From the NCBI RefSeq assembly GCF_037126465.1, contig NC_088206.1, forward strand, positions 54,974,841 to 55,038,840: 64,000 nt of DNA, in the 5' to 3' direction. The notes beneath the pieces are model-generated. The model made no database searches, was not told where the DNA came from, and worked only from the letters and a program-made list of their open reading frames with translations. Source of the DNA: Ornithodoros turicata (taxonomy: Eukaryota; Arthropoda; Arachnida; Ixodida; Argasidae). A program made the translations under genes and the position numbers. Below, in pieces: positions 44,404-54,710 of this stretch (within the stretch, counting starts at the first letter, position 1; each line of letters opens with the position of its first letter).

Positions 44404-44769
44404 AACGGATATTGTAGTGCTAATGTATTGCATATATATATATGCATATGTATATGTATGTGTAATTTGACGTGACATTTGTGATGCGTGAACATTCTAC
44501 GTAGAACAACGTACAGAATGTGACCTTTGTCGTTAAGGTTCCCCATGTAAAACATCACTTTTCCTGTGATTCATTTGTGCCTCTGCTAATGTTTCCAGTA
44601 TTTTTGTGCACATTTCAATATTAAATGCTGTATTTCAGACATCTACGCTCAAAATACGCTTATTCCTCATAGTAAAGTTCTTGCTTGGCAAGCAGTTTTC
44701 TGTTTTACATCACAGTTGGTCCTAGGAGCTTCAATTCTTCTAATAACCCTGTTCTGCCTTTCAAAAGGA

Positions 44770-44912
44770 GATATTCATTTCGTAGCCTGCTTTTAATGTC
44801 CGTATGGTCCGTATTCACGCGTGTCGTCTGGCAACAATGACATAAAGCCGATATTCATTTCGTAATGTGCACTGGACGTCCGTATTCACAAGTGTCGTCT
44901 GGCAACAATGAC
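44770..44912. repeat. Imperfect 80-bp tandem duplication
   Basis: GATATTCATTTCGTA...GTCCGTATTCAC..GTGTCGTCTGGC at 44770-44849 is repeated with changes at 44850-44912. It lies inside the long TTAA element. Confidence 0.65.
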
Positions 44913-45502
44913 CTTACCGTACTCCTGCTAAATCTACACCCATCCGTGCGCTCCGGAATCGTTACTAAACTACAGCCAAAATGAAAGAAAGCAATGAAAA
45001 CAGAGCCGTCTGTGGCGGCAACGAATGGGATCCCCAGGAGGCAAAGATTGGAGCATGCAATGAGACAACAGGAGAAGCGAGCGCATACCTATCGTGAATG
45101 TGTGGATTGGAACGGGTCTGATCGTAGTGTTCCGTATATGCGCGGCATGATGCGCACTGCTGCATTTTTCAATAGCGATTCACTGAATTATAGCACACAA
45201 CAGCTTTCGCGAATGTTCCACTGACAACATTTATCTTCACGTCCTTCGGACAGCGACGATGCCAGTGCGCCTCCCAACGCGCACTATGTTTTTCACCGGG
45301 ACCACGCACATCTTAGACTAAAAACACCCATGCACGAGCTGAAGCGTCGTTGACTGCTTAGCGCCGAAGCACAAAAGAGTCCGGTATAATTTTGATTGTA
45401 GCTTCGTAACGGAATCAAAGTTTTGAATTATGATAAGTACGAAATTAACATAGCGTGTAACGTAATTTGAAGGGAACTTGTTTTTGCATTTTAGTGCCCT
45501 CT

Positions 45503-45733
45503 TTAAAACAGAACTTCACCATCATAGCACAGTGAAAGCCGATCATTGCACAGAATGATACCTGATGTATGGAAACGATGGGGCCTTTTTGTGACAATTA
45601 TCATAACTGCATAGGTGTCACAAAAAGACGTACGCCTCCCGTTTTTAACCAATCAGGAGGCAGAACGATGTCATTCAGGATGGTGGTTGGCTAAGAACGT
45701 GTTATGCGTGAAGTTCTCTTTTAGGGTATATCC
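45503..45733. mobile_element. MITE-A copy split by the TTAA element
   Basis: Continues MITE-A from its TTAA: AAAACAGAACTTCACC, GCCGATCATTG, GGCCTTTTTGTGACAATTAT, then the complementary right arm to GAAGTTCTCTTTTAGGGTATA. The missing outer bases CACTC are at 42561-42565, left of the inserted 2.9-kb element. Arms are more diverged than in other copies. Confidence 0.75.
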
Positions 45734-45902
45734 TTAAAGCTTAATAACGTGAGACTATACCTGACAGCGAAAATGAGTCGTCGAAAGCATCGTAGATCGG
45801 GAATGGCTATAAGGCCTAATGAGCACAAATTGCGGAGACTAATTTGTTAACGGAGGACTGTCTGATAACGAATGTGTGTACCAGTGTCATTCGTTCGGCT
45901 AC

Positions 45903-45945
45903 CCCCCCCCCCCCCCCCCCCCCCATTTTTAAGAGTGTTACTGAG
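45903..45945 (-). mobile_element. MITE-A terminus with poly-C/poly-G run
   Basis: On the minus strand CACTCTTAAAAATGG is followed by a homopolymer of more than 20 G. Same junction as 5818-5850. The rest of the element on the other side of the homopolymer is not recognisable. Confidence 0.6.
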
Positions 45946-46079
45946 TGTAGTATACGTCCACACGTGGCTGTCTCCTGTGAAGCGTGCTTACACTGCACTG
46001 GTGCCGTGTATGCAGGAGAAACAACCAAGCAACACGCCTCTTCCTGTCGCTCGACACTTTTGAGATAGCGGTGGCGCTC

Positions 46080-46200
46080 TTGATTTGTGGAAAGCGCGGG
46101 CGGGGCGAACGCCTTTTCAGCATAACTGCGTGTCACAAAAGGGGCGTACGCCTCCCACTTTGAACAAATCAGGGGAGAGAACGATGTCCTTCGGGATTGA
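46080..46200. mobile_element. MITE-A inner right arm fragment
   Basis: TGTCACAAAAGGGGCGTACGCC, CCCACTTTGAACAAATCAGG, GAGAACGATGTCCTTCGGGATTG match the MITE-A right arm; both outer ends are lost. Confidence 0.6.
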
Positions 46201-46317
46201 CATAGGCCCTTATGTTGTCTCGGATTAAGCCGTGTTGTCAGAACGGTATGGGAGAAGAGCAGTGCCTGTTCGAAATACCGGCGGTTCCGGACCTCAGGCT
46301 TCTGTTTTAGTGTTACC

Positions 46318-46684
46318 ACTATCGTGCATTCACACGAGCGACATATTCCCCAGAATATTCCAGACGAAGATGCGAAAAACGTCATAGCTTTCCGCTGTCA
46401 CGTGAGCGCGAGCGCTCAACGTCGTGTCTTCACGTACAGTGCTAACCGTGGAGAATATTCTGCTACACAGCCACAAGATATTCCGTAGCAGACGACAGGA
46501 AAACACGCTGACGGTGTCGTCTGCTACGTGTCTTCTGCTAAATGCGCAGTACGCCTCTCCCGATATTCCGCACCGTGTGAATGCTCAACATAACACGGGA
46601 CGAAACTTCGGCTCCGTGAGCAGTGTTTTCGCTTTATCTTCCACTAGAATATTCCGTGAGGATGTCGCTCGTGTGCATACACGG
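46318..46684. mobile_element. Family C MITE with TTA duplication
   Basis: The left end (CCACTATCGTGCATTCACAC) and right end in complement (CCGTGTATGCACACGAGCG) are flanked by TTA (46315-46317 and 46685-46687). GAGCGACAT repeats follow in both arms. 3-bp TTA duplications point to the PIF/Harbinger superfamily. The interior has repeated GTAGCAGACGAC-type words and no coding capacity. Confidence 0.8.
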
Positions 46685-46687
46685 TTA

Positions 46688-47227
46688 CTGTCACGTGGTC
46701 GTTGGATTTTCCAGTTTTCTGTATGTGCGTTAATCGTTGCAGTACTTCAAGAAGCTTCGTGCATATCTCGGTGGGTCCCTTTGTCGGCGCCCACTGGCGG
46801 GGCCACTCGTACCACGTAGGCAACGGGAACAATGTAATTATGTATTACATCTTTGCAACGCCTCAACGGACATTATGAATATAAACGACCCTGTGCTCGA
46901 ATGCAGGGAGGAACACATTCAGTTAATGTTATCGTGGGGTGGCAATATCGTAGCTTTGCGCTGTGCTAAGTGTAATGTCTGCTCATTACATTTTCATGGA
47001 CAGGAAGTAATAGGGCGCTGCTTCTAGCCAAATGAGCTCGGACTCCTGCCCGTGCACGGCGCGGCGGTTAAACGACTCACATAAGCCTATATAGCCTCGT
47101 TCGTCTTGTCCAACTCGTCTTCCCAATCGTGTGCCATGACCGAATTCTATATTAAGCGATGGCTATTTATATATGCTATTTATAAAACTATTTATTTATG
47201 TATGCATTCAAGCGAGCGTAAGTAATC
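46688..47227. other. Spacer, nothing recognised
   Basis: No recognisable feature. Confidence 0.4.
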
Positions 47228-47229
47228 TA

Positions 47230-47968
47230 CAGGGTGTCCCAGAAAACGTGTCATTGAATTATAATAAAAAAACTACGCCACTTAGAATCATGCGGTCAAC
47301 AGCATTTGTTCTTATTAGGTTTTTGCCACCTCCTAACGTGAATGTCATGTACTCCAAGTTTAATTATGTAAATATTTGAGAACTGAACTCGGAAATTTGC
47401 CAAGTAAAGGTCACTTTTTTACCCCACCAATATGAAGAGCGTGCCGAATTCACTCAAATTCATGATAATTGACAGTGATATTCACGAGCTATCCCATCGG
47501 AAAAAATAGCCGAATATCATGCTTTTCGGGGCACTGGACCATAACGCGCGATGACTTTTTGAGCGCAATCGCTCTTAGTGCGACAAAAAGACGTTCCGAA
47601 GCCAGCCCACAGAGTGATCGTAGAAAAAGTAACAGTTCCTAAAATTGGGAGAGGGAAAGCACTATCCCAGCGAAGGTCGGACGTGGTAAGCCGTGCCTGT
47701 TTTATCTCTTTCTGCGATGTCGGGGAAGGCTGGGTTTCCAATCTCCTTTTGTCGAACTGACAAAGATTGCCCTGAAAAATTCATCGTGCGCTATTCTGTG
47801 TGACCTCTGTAGAGCATGATGTTCGGCTATTTTTTCCGATGGGATAGCTCCTGAATATCCCTGTCAATTATCATTAATTTGACTAAATTAGACACGCTCT
47901 TCACATTGGTAGGGTAAAAAAGTGACCTTTACTAGGCAAATTTCCGACTTAAGCTCGCAAAAATTTAT
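47230..47968. mobile_element. GGGTGTC-type foldback, right end truncated
   Basis: Starts CAGGGTGTCCCAGAAAACG after TA, aligns with 55862-56626 along its length (AATTATAATAAAAAAACTACGCC, GTGCCGAATTCACTCAAATT, TCCCATCGGAAAAAATAGCC). Internally self-complementary, with centre near 47650. The right arm stops near 47968 at AAATTTAT, so the outer 200 bp of that arm are missing. Confidence 0.8.
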
Positions 47969-48031
47969 CTTCTTCTTCAATCTTCTATCAATCTTCGTTT
48001 GTCTTGGATCCATGGACAAGAGTGGCATCTA

Positions 48032-48279
48032 CACACTCTTAAAAAGGAACTTCACCACATAGCACGGTCCTAGCCAGCCATCATCCCCAATGACAACGTT
48101 CTCGCCCTAGATTTGTTGAAAGTGGGAGGTGGAGCCAATTTTGTGCCCGGCAGAGAATATGCCCGGCAGAGAATAGGCTCCGCCTCCTGTTTTCAGCAAA
48201 TCAGGGGGACAACGTTGTCATTCGGGATGATGGTTGGCTAGGGGCGTGCTATGTGGTGGAGTTCATTTCTGAGAGTGCA
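48032..48279. mobile_element. MITE-A2 subfamily copy
   Basis: Termini ACACTCTTAAAAAGGAACTTC and GAGTTCATTTCTGAGAGTGCA. The inner arm has GACAACGTTCTCGCCC in place of GATATCGTTATC and a loop built on TGTGCCCGGCAGAGAATA. The same variant is at 53403-53644. Confidence 0.85.
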
Positions 48280-48452
48280 GTTGCACTGAATAACGTGACG
48301 TCATCAGCGTACGCAAAGGTTTTAACTTGGAATACGTGCTCTTGAAAATCATGAACATATGGGTCTCCCAGGACTGAGCAACAAAGCGGTTTAGTATAAA
48401 GCGCGATGAAGAATAAAGGCGAAAGCTTACACCCTTGTAGCACCAAAAACAT
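48280..48452 (-). pseudogene. LINE RT palm fragment
   Basis: Minus strand reads VLQGCKLSPLFFIALYTKPL and VKTFAYADDVTLF: the QGC.LSP turn and the catalytic YADD box of a non-LTR reverse transcriptase, at the expected 40-residue separation. The fragment ends at a MITE-A copy on one side and at a palindrome on the other. Confidence 0.7.
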
Positions 48453-48584
48453 AAAACACTGAAGCTTTCATGCAGTGGACTGCATTTCGTCAGGTACTTG
48501 ACGAAACGTACCTGACGAAATGCAGTCCACTGCATGAAAGCTCGTATCCATTAAAGGAAAGTTTCAGTGTTTTATATTTTTGTT
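48442..48584. repeat. Long palindrome, perfect 35-bp arms
   Basis: 48463-48497 and 48508-48542 are exact reverse complements (arm starts AGCTTTCATGCAGTGGACTG) around a 10-nt loop. A second pair, ACATAAAACACTGAA (about 48449-48463) and TTCAGTGTTTTATAT (about 48562-48576), continues the pairing outside after an 18-nt bulge on one side. The arms include part of a LINE-like frame, so it looks like an inverted duplication rather than a TIR element. Confidence 0.85.
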
Positions 48585-48667
48585 GTTACTTTTGCCTTGA
48601 CCCAACTCTCTACATTCTTCAACCCTTGTAGCACGAAAGGCTTGACGGCGAAAAGGTGACCTGAAAC

Positions 48668-49108
48668 CTCATAGTAACGCATTGGTAACACGTGCAAACC
48701 GCGCGCGCGAAATATGCGCGTTATGTAGCGGCGCCGAGGCGCATGGAGCGCGCTTCTTTTTTACTAAACGGGACTCTCTCCTTTTGCGGAGTGTGGTGCT
48801 CCCGCGCTCCTACCCACAAGTCGGAGTGCTTCTCGCGCTGTCTACCCTCTTCTCTGGTTGGACCCACCTGTGCCTTAATTAATCTTTTTAAGGCTGCAGA
48901 CAGCCGGATCGGAAGACGGCTGTACCGGAAAGGAACATTCAGTGACACCAAGAGGCCTATTCTATAGGCGGCTTTGCACACTTAACGTGCATACATCACG
49001 TGCACCGCAACTCTATCTTGGCTCAAAAACTCGTTTGGCAGAGGCTCCCGAGCGAGAAGGATATAGTGGTCGGAGGGCACTCTGCAGAACCGCTACTTGA
49101 GGCTCCCA
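48668..49108 (-). mobile_element. Family E TIR element, copy 1
   Basis: Inverted relative of 55530-55855: GGGTCCAACC, CTTTTTAAGGCTGCAGACAGCC, TACCGGAAAGGAACATTCAGTG, AGAGGCTCCCGAGCGAG. Both ends hold a GTAGCGG..CGGAGCGCGC-like sequence, suggesting TIRs. The overlapping 66-91 codon frames here are not supported. Confidence 0.65.
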
Positions 49109-49109
49109 C

Positions 49110-49294
49110 CGTTAAAACAGTACTTCACCACAAAGCACGCACCTAGCCAACCACCATTGCGAATGATATTGTTATTTCTCATGATTTGTCGAATACAGTC
49201 ATAATGTGTCCAAGATAGGCAGATAACGATATCATTCGAGATTATGGTTGGCTCGGAGCGTTCGATGCGTTGAAGTTCATTTTTTAAGAGTGCA
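49110..49294. mobile_element. MITE-A copy
   Basis: Left GTTAAAACAGTACTTCACC, right GAAGTTCATTTTTTAAGAGTGCA; arms with CCAACCACCATTGCGAATG and GATAACGATATCATTCG. The central loop is AGTCATAATGTGTCCAAG. Left terminus is eroded. Confidence 0.75.
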
Positions 49295-49414
49295 CCACCT
49301 CTGTTTTAATCCCCTCTCCCCCTCCTCCCTCTAGCGTAGCTCCCATCTACAGTGCACTTTGGGCTAATCGGTTTTCATTTATACTGTACATACCTGATCT
49401 TCAATCCTCTACCT

Positions 49415-49427
49415 TCCCCCCCCCCCT

Positions 49428-49458
<31 letters not shown>

Positions 49459-49462
49459 TTTT
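49415..49462. repeat. (CT)n microsatellite with C-run
   Basis: A C homopolymer followed by CT units and a T-run. Confidence 0.9.
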
Positions 49463-49470
49463 TTGCTAAA

Positions 49471-49713
49471 CAATCTTAAAAATGAACTTCAGCGCATAGC
49501 ACGCTCGTAGCCAACCATCATCTCGAATGATATCATTATCTGCACATATTTGTTGAAAACCGGAGGCGTACGCCTTTCTTGTGACAATTATGAACAGGAT
49601 AAGTGTCACAAAATAGGCGTACGCCTACCGTTTTCAACAAGTCAGGGCAGATCATTCGAGATGATGGTTGACTACGAGCGTGCTATGCGGTGAAGTTTAT
49701 TTCTAAGGCTGTA
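49471..49713. mobile_element. MITE-A copy
   Basis: Left arm CAATCTTAAAAATGAACTTC, GATATCATTATCTGC, GGAGGCGTACGCC; loop near TTATGAACAGGATAAG; right arm to GAAGTTTATTTCTAAGGCTGTA. The right arm lacks about 10 bases (GATAACGAT) seen elsewhere. Confidence 0.85.
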
Positions 49714-49790
49714 GTCGTGACAATGCCCACTGACGTGTGACCAACAACGGAAGCCCGTTTCGACATGCCTCCAGTTACGACACCCCTTCT
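49714..49790 (+). repeat. Dispersed repeat S fragment
   Basis: GTCGTGACAATGCCCAC, GACGTGTGACCAACAACGG, AAGCCCGTTTCGACATGCC follow repeat S at 19655-19710 with changes. It fills the gap between two MITE-A copies. Confidence 0.5.
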
Positions 49791-49800
49791 GTTTTAAAAG

Positions 49801-50078
49801 TACATTCTTAGAAATGAACTTCACCGCATAGCACGCTCCTAGCCAACCAAAAACTCGAGTGATATCATTATCTGCCCTGATCTGTTGAAAACGGGAGGCG
49901 TACGCCTTTTTTGTGACAGTTATGAACCATAAGTGTCACAAAAAAGGCGTACGCCTCTCGTTTTCAGCAAATCAGGGGCAGGACCATGCCCTTCGGGATG
50001 ATGGTTGTCTAGGATCGTGATATGCGGTGAAGTTCTGTTTTCGTCACCACCACCACCACCGCCCTGTTTTTAGAGTGC
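49801..50078. mobile_element. MITE-A copy with CAC expansion near right end
   Basis: Left TACATTCTTAGAAATGAAC; arms with GGAGGCGTACGCC and its complement; right arm GGTGAAGTTCTGTTTT is interrupted by (CAC)n before GTTTTTAGAGTGCA. The right inner arm (GGACCATGCCCTTCGGGATG) is of a different subtype from the left (GATATCATTATC), so the copy is mosaic. Confidence 0.8.
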
Positions 50079-51528
50079 AGGATCACGCGTCAACGTTACG
50101 TCAATGCTGAGAGTAAACCACGTGATCGGTGAAGGGACACGGCGCAGGCTAGGAAGGGGGATGACGTTCAATAATTAAAAAAAAAAAGAAACAAAAGGAA
50201 GTGAGGTCTGTCTGCTCAGCAAAGCCAGAAAGTTTCACTAAAAAAAGAAAAAGAAAAGGAAAAAATAAGAGACAAGAAGTTAAGACAGTTTTACGGACGA
50301 AGACACGGAACGAAGAAGACACTGTGAGGCTTGTGCTGTATCTTAGCTAGCGACATCCCTGAGCTGTCGTTGTCAAAGAGAAATTGCGAATGCAGAATGC
50401 GGCATGTATGTGTGCAGCTGGGGATGATGACAATGAGCCAGGAAAGCAAAATTAGACACAGTACGCGGCAAGGACAGAGTTCCCGCGTGGAGAGAGTTAC
50501 GCACAACACGTCTTCGTGTAAAAGGACACGATACATCCTCTATTCCTATCAGCGTCAGCAAGACGCGACTAGAAACCGAAACTGGAGGAAAGAAAAAAAC
50601 GAAGAAAACCTTTTCTGTTCTCTCTCCGGACGGGGTCTTGATTATACGTATTGTTGCCACACACGGCTACTCCACCACTCTTTCCCTTTGTCTCCCCGCT
50701 GGGGAGGCTACTGTATGGCATGGGGTATACAATAAACCCGGTGGGTGAAAGTCACTTCCGCTTTCCTTTCCTTTTTTTGTCTCAGAATGGAAGGGCTTTC
50801 ACGCAAATACCGCTCTTGAAGAAGGCACGCAGAAGGGAAGAGCACTTCCTCCACTCTAGTACCATATACTCCTCTACTTATTGCTCGGATTTGCCTCCAG
50901 CCGGGATCAGGAACGCCAAATTCATCGCAGAAAAAAAAGATGGCATGCTTAAGAATAGAAAAATAAAAAAGAGAAAGAAGAAGGGAGAGGAACGAAAAAA
51001 GCGAAAGAGGAAAAAAGAGGAAAGTGCATCGAGGCGCGTTTGGGAAAGCTGGTGCGCGCTGAGGGAGAGGGGACGATACCTCGTAAAATTGAAATCGACA
51101 TCATTTTTGCCCCGCAGCGGCAAGACGTTCGTTGCCGAACGATGGTGAAGCAGTTTGCCCGAAACGAGCAGGAGACGATACGCATAAAAAAAGGGAAAGA
51201 AAGAAACAGGAGGATGGATAAAAGGAAGACGATCGAAGAAGAAAAAAAAAAAAAAAAACGAAAAGCGAAAACTGCAACGTTGTCGTTCGCAAGCTCCTCG
51301 TAAGTCTTGGGGGCCCGAGACTGTTTTCTGATTGGATGGTATTCTGGAATGCCAGATGGACAACACCCTTCGCTACAGGGACGAGCATTTTAACGCCCCG
51401 CGCAGAGCTTTGTGTCCGATAGCAGCTACTCAGGAACAAGTGCTTCGAGCGTTCTGCTCGAGACTAAACACTATAAATTTTGGGGTATCCGAAATCAAAG
51501 GTATAGCCTCGGTATTCTACATTCGGTA
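50079..51528. other. Spacer with strong purine/pyrimidine asymmetry
   Basis: Between about 50180 and 51270 the plus strand is strikingly A/G-rich in several blocks. All frames of 80-170 codons here (for example 50651-51148 plus and 50878-51366 minus) are poly-Lys/Arg or poly-Phe/Ser products of that composition and overlap one another. No gene is recognised. Confidence 0.45.
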
Positions 51529-51530
51529 TA

Positions 51531-52308
51531 CAGTCATATCTCGCTTATCCGGAGTTCATGTATCCGGAAAACTCGTTATCCGGACTACATTAATGGGGAC
51601 GAACTTGCTACCATTGGATTTTGTCTCGGTTATCCGGAATTGGTTATCCGTATCCGGACAGCAAGTACGAGGAACAATCATCCAGGACCCAGGTCATTCT
51701 GATTCGCTTATCCGGAAAACTCCTCTGTTCTCTGTCCCTGGCATGTGCTGTGTTCGCATTATTACGGAAAAAGGTCACATCTCACGGGGACATTCTGTAC
51801 TATTTGACTCCCCTTTTTTCAGATGCCACTCCCTTTTGGTGTGTGCGGACACACGGTAGAGAGGGTAGACGATAAGCGGAAGAGGTGCCCTGTACCCACC
51901 GGGCGCAAGAAATCCACATGTGAACGTCAATGCCCAGGCCGTCTGAAAGCATCGCCTGTCTTTTGGAATATGCCAAAGGCATTTGCAAAAAGACAAAAAC
52001 ATGTGCGCGGGACCAACTTTCTGAGACATTACCCTTCTTTGAACAGCAGGGTGACGCAGCAGGGTGACGCAGCAGGTGCCCGTGACTGTGACCCAAATTC
52101 TGTCACACGCGTGCCTACTAATTTCAAGCAGCTGACTTCGCATGAATTTGTGAAGTAACGATCTTCGTTTTCTTTTCTGGAGCTATAAAGCGGTCTTCCA
52201 AATTTTTCGGGTTTCCCCGGAAGTTTGCTTGGTCCAGTTATCCGGAAATTCGTTATCCGGACGAAAAGGGACGACTCCCAAGGTGTCCGGATAATCGAGA
52301 CATGACTG
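51531..52308. mobile_element. pogo/Tigger-like element
   Basis: Ends CAGTCATATCTCGCTTATCC and, in complement, CAGTCATGTCTCGATTATCC, flanked by TA (51529-51530, 52309-52310). Many TTATCCGGA words lie near both ends. No transposase was recognised in the 778 bp. Its right TA is the start of the neighbouring MITE-A copy. Confidence 0.88.
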
Positions 52309-52562
52309 TATACATTCTTAGAAATGAGGGGAGGGGGGAGGTAATGGCAGGATCGGCTCGCCATTGTTGGCCACACAGTACACTGCAAGACATAATCGTA
52401 TTTCAAGTAAGGATGAAGCAACTACGAATTATGAACAGCATAAGTGTCACAGAAAAGGCGTACGCCACCCGTTTTCAACAAATCAGGGCAAATAACGATA
52501 TCATTCGAGATGATGGTTGGCTAGGAGCGTGCTATGCGGTGAAGTTCATTTTTAAGAGTGTA
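52309..52562. mobile_element. MITE-A copy with replaced left arm
   Basis: Right arm is standard (AACAAATCAGGGCAAATAACG to GTTCATTTTTAAGAGTGTA). The left terminus TACATTCTTAGAAATGA runs into GGGGAGGGGGGAGG and then GGATCGGCTCGCCATTGTTGG, the repeat S block, as at 5818-5910. The arms therefore no longer pair. Confidence 0.75.
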
Positions 52563-52589
52563 CACAGTGGTATACCACTGTGCCGATTG

Positions 52590-52823
52590 GTATAGTTATG
52601 GCTTCTGATTTGAGGAGAGAGAGGATCGTATACGCCTTTTTGTGGCAATTCAAACTGCGACAAAGAGGCGTACGCATCCCGTTTTCAACAAATCAGGAAA
52701 GCGAAAGATAAAATTCTGCATGGCGACTGGTTCCGAGCGTCCTTAGTCGCGGAAGGACCGGAAGTCTTCGTGGCACCGGAAGTTGTGGCGGGGGCTCGTT
52801 TATGTTTACCCGAGAATGTCATG
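52590..52823 (+). repeat. Dispersed repeat K, copy 2
   Basis: Direct copy of 5263-5492 (GATTTGAGGAGAGAGAGG, GGTTCCGAGCGTCCTTAGTCG, GTTTACCCGAGAATG). It carries a duplicated GGAAG..CCGGAAGTC segment at 52751-52770 not seen in copy 1. Confidence 0.65.
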
Positions 52824-52857
52824 ACGACATGACATTGTCAACATGCCACTATGCCAC

Positions 52858-52953
52858 ATGAGACGCAGCGGAACTCTCGCCCCGCGAGCAGTCTTTTGCT
52901 TTTTCTCCCACTAGAATATTCCGTGGGGATGTCGCACGTGTGAATATGCGGAT
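52858..52953. mobile_element. Family C right-end fragment
   Basis: CGCGAGCAGTCTTTTGCTTTTTC, CCACTAGAATATTCCGTGGGG, ATGTCGCACGTGTGAATA match the right portion of 46318-46684. The left portion is absent. Confidence 0.65.
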
Positions 52954-53402
52954 GATGTTGTGTTTTAAGGGTGTACGCCAGCTTCATCACCAGTCTTCTT
53001 CTCACGCTTTTAGCTCTTATTATTATTGTTTGTTATATATTTTGTTGTCCGTATCTGTTCATATAGGAACATGTTTGTTCATGGTTCAGGGAAGAGAGGG
53101 CTTCTCAAGCGTGTGGAGAATCAAACATGTTTTACGCGCAGAGCGTCGAACCGAAACGTTTTTCAGTTTGTTTCGGGTTCGGTTCCGGTTCAGCTTCGGA
53201 GTCACGTATATTGGTTCGATTAACCGGTTCACATGCTGTAAACCGGTTCGGAACAGGTTCGAGGCTCTAATATAATACAAAATTATAGGTAGCCACTAAA
53301 AATGATACAAGATCGCTTCGTTACGTTTTTTATGCATCTATTTCTGTTTTTCGACCAATGGGACCTCCTTTGATCCCTTCCTGGAGCAACGTGCCGTCAA
53401 TC
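52954..53402. other. Spacer with GGTTC-rich segment
   Basis: 53145-53260 is rich in CGGTTC/GAACCG words (for example AACCGGTTC twice), which may be the subterminal part of another small element, but no ends were found. Confidence 0.4.
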
Positions 53403-53644
53403 TACACTCTTAAAAATGAACTTCACCACATAGCACTCTCCTAGCCAACCATCATCCCGAATGACAACGTTCTCGCCCCTGATTTGTTGAAAACGGGAGG
53501 AGGAGCCTATTTTGTGCCGTGCATAATGGGCACAAAATAGGTTCCTCCTCCCGTTTTCAGCAAATCAGGGGCGAGAACGTTGTCATTCGGGATGATGGTT
53601 GGCTAGGAGAGTGCTATGTGGTGAAGTTCATTTCTAAGAGTGTA
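53403..53644. mobile_element. MITE-A2 copy, best preserved
   Basis: Starts TACACTCTTAAAAATGAAC and ends GTTCATTTCTAAGAGTGTA. The arms pair almost perfectly over 242 bp through CCCGAATGACAACGTTCTCG and GGAGGAGGAGCCTATTTTGTG, with a loop of about 10 nt around TGCATAATGG. No coding. Confidence 0.9.
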
Positions 53645-54710
53645 GGCAGGCAGACCGCTCGAATTCCACCGTCACCCTCCCCCCACCCCCACCCCCCAGG
53701 ATATGATTTAAATAGCGAAAACAACAACAACAAAAAACACGACATGTCTAGATTAGAACGGTAACACGTCACCTGGAAGTGGAACGTATGTTTTACGTAG
53801 TCATTATTGCTCAAATGAACTTCCAACGTACGCCCCATCTAAATGTCAAGACTTGCTTTCTTGGGCGTCACTAGGCTGATGCAGTAACATATAGGAGGGA
53901 CTTAACTCACCGAAACTTCAATTCACGTCCGTGTGCTTCCTTTCACCTTCTTTGTGACTGCGTTCTGACAGACTAGCACAACAGCGTCTACACCTCTAAA
54001 ATCGAAACTATAGAAGTGCGCCACGGCGCCGCTGCCGCCGGGGCACTTCCAAGTTGCAAATGGAAGGACTGAACTGCTGTGGGTCGCGGCCAGTCGCGGC
54101 ACACTTGCAGCAGCAGTGCAGTATACAGCCTTATTGAACATAGCGGTTCTTTGGCTACGTTTTTAATGTTCCACACGATGTTGTTACAATGCACGGCTGC
54201 TGCAAACTTTCGATGGTAGGAATGACAAAACATGTTTCTTCTATAAGCGGCTGCGAGGGAGGGGTCAACTTACTTCACCCTTGATCTTGTATGTCCCGTG
54301 CTACCGAATGTACCGCCAGATCTCTAGTAACGAATCAGTCTGAGTGAGTCTGTGTCATCAACATTCTGCTCCTCTCCGTTTTATGTTTTCCCTATCATGA
54401 TCATCATCATCACCATCACCATCGCCATTATCATTCTGCTTCGTCGCGACTATGGTGAACTATATCGCGACGATGATTGATCACGAGCACGACCATTAGA
54501 ACGTTAGCATGAAGCGTTTTAAAGCGCATCACTTTTTTTTGAGAAATGAGCGTTTTTGGCTGAATGCTCGACCCAAGACGACGACGACGATGATGATGAT
54601 GATAGGAGAGAGGGAAAATAAAGAGACGTAAGACGAGTGTATCATAATACATACTGGTTTCTCATGAATTATATTACCACCATAAATAATATGAATTAAC
54701 AAGCACTATA
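53645..54710. other. Spacer, nothing recognised
   Basis: Contains (ATC/ATG)n runs at 54398-54432 and 54577-54602. No genes or terminal repeats were recognised. Confidence 0.4.

Larger units (their letters stand above)
42570..45502. mobile_element. TTAA-flanked element, long copy with satellite
   Basis: Same termini as 6854-7501 (AGGGCCACCAAAATGC at left, GCATTTTAGTGCCCTC at right) with TTAA on both sides (42566-42569, 45503-45506). The first 110 bp and last 510 bp align with the short copy. The extra segment 42679-44991 includes a 76-bp satellite array. No transposase seen. The TTAA at both ends is the one inside a MITE-A terminus, CACTC-TTAA-AACAGAACTTC. Confidence 0.85.

Noticed and set aside
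45816..46385. 189-codon minus-strand open frame
   Set aside because: It crosses a poly-G tract, a MITE-A fragment and the start of family C, all non-coding repeats.
50651..51366. 165- and 162-codon overlapping frames on opposite strands
   Set aside because: Composition-driven Lys/Arg and Phe/Ser frames in a purine-rich tract.
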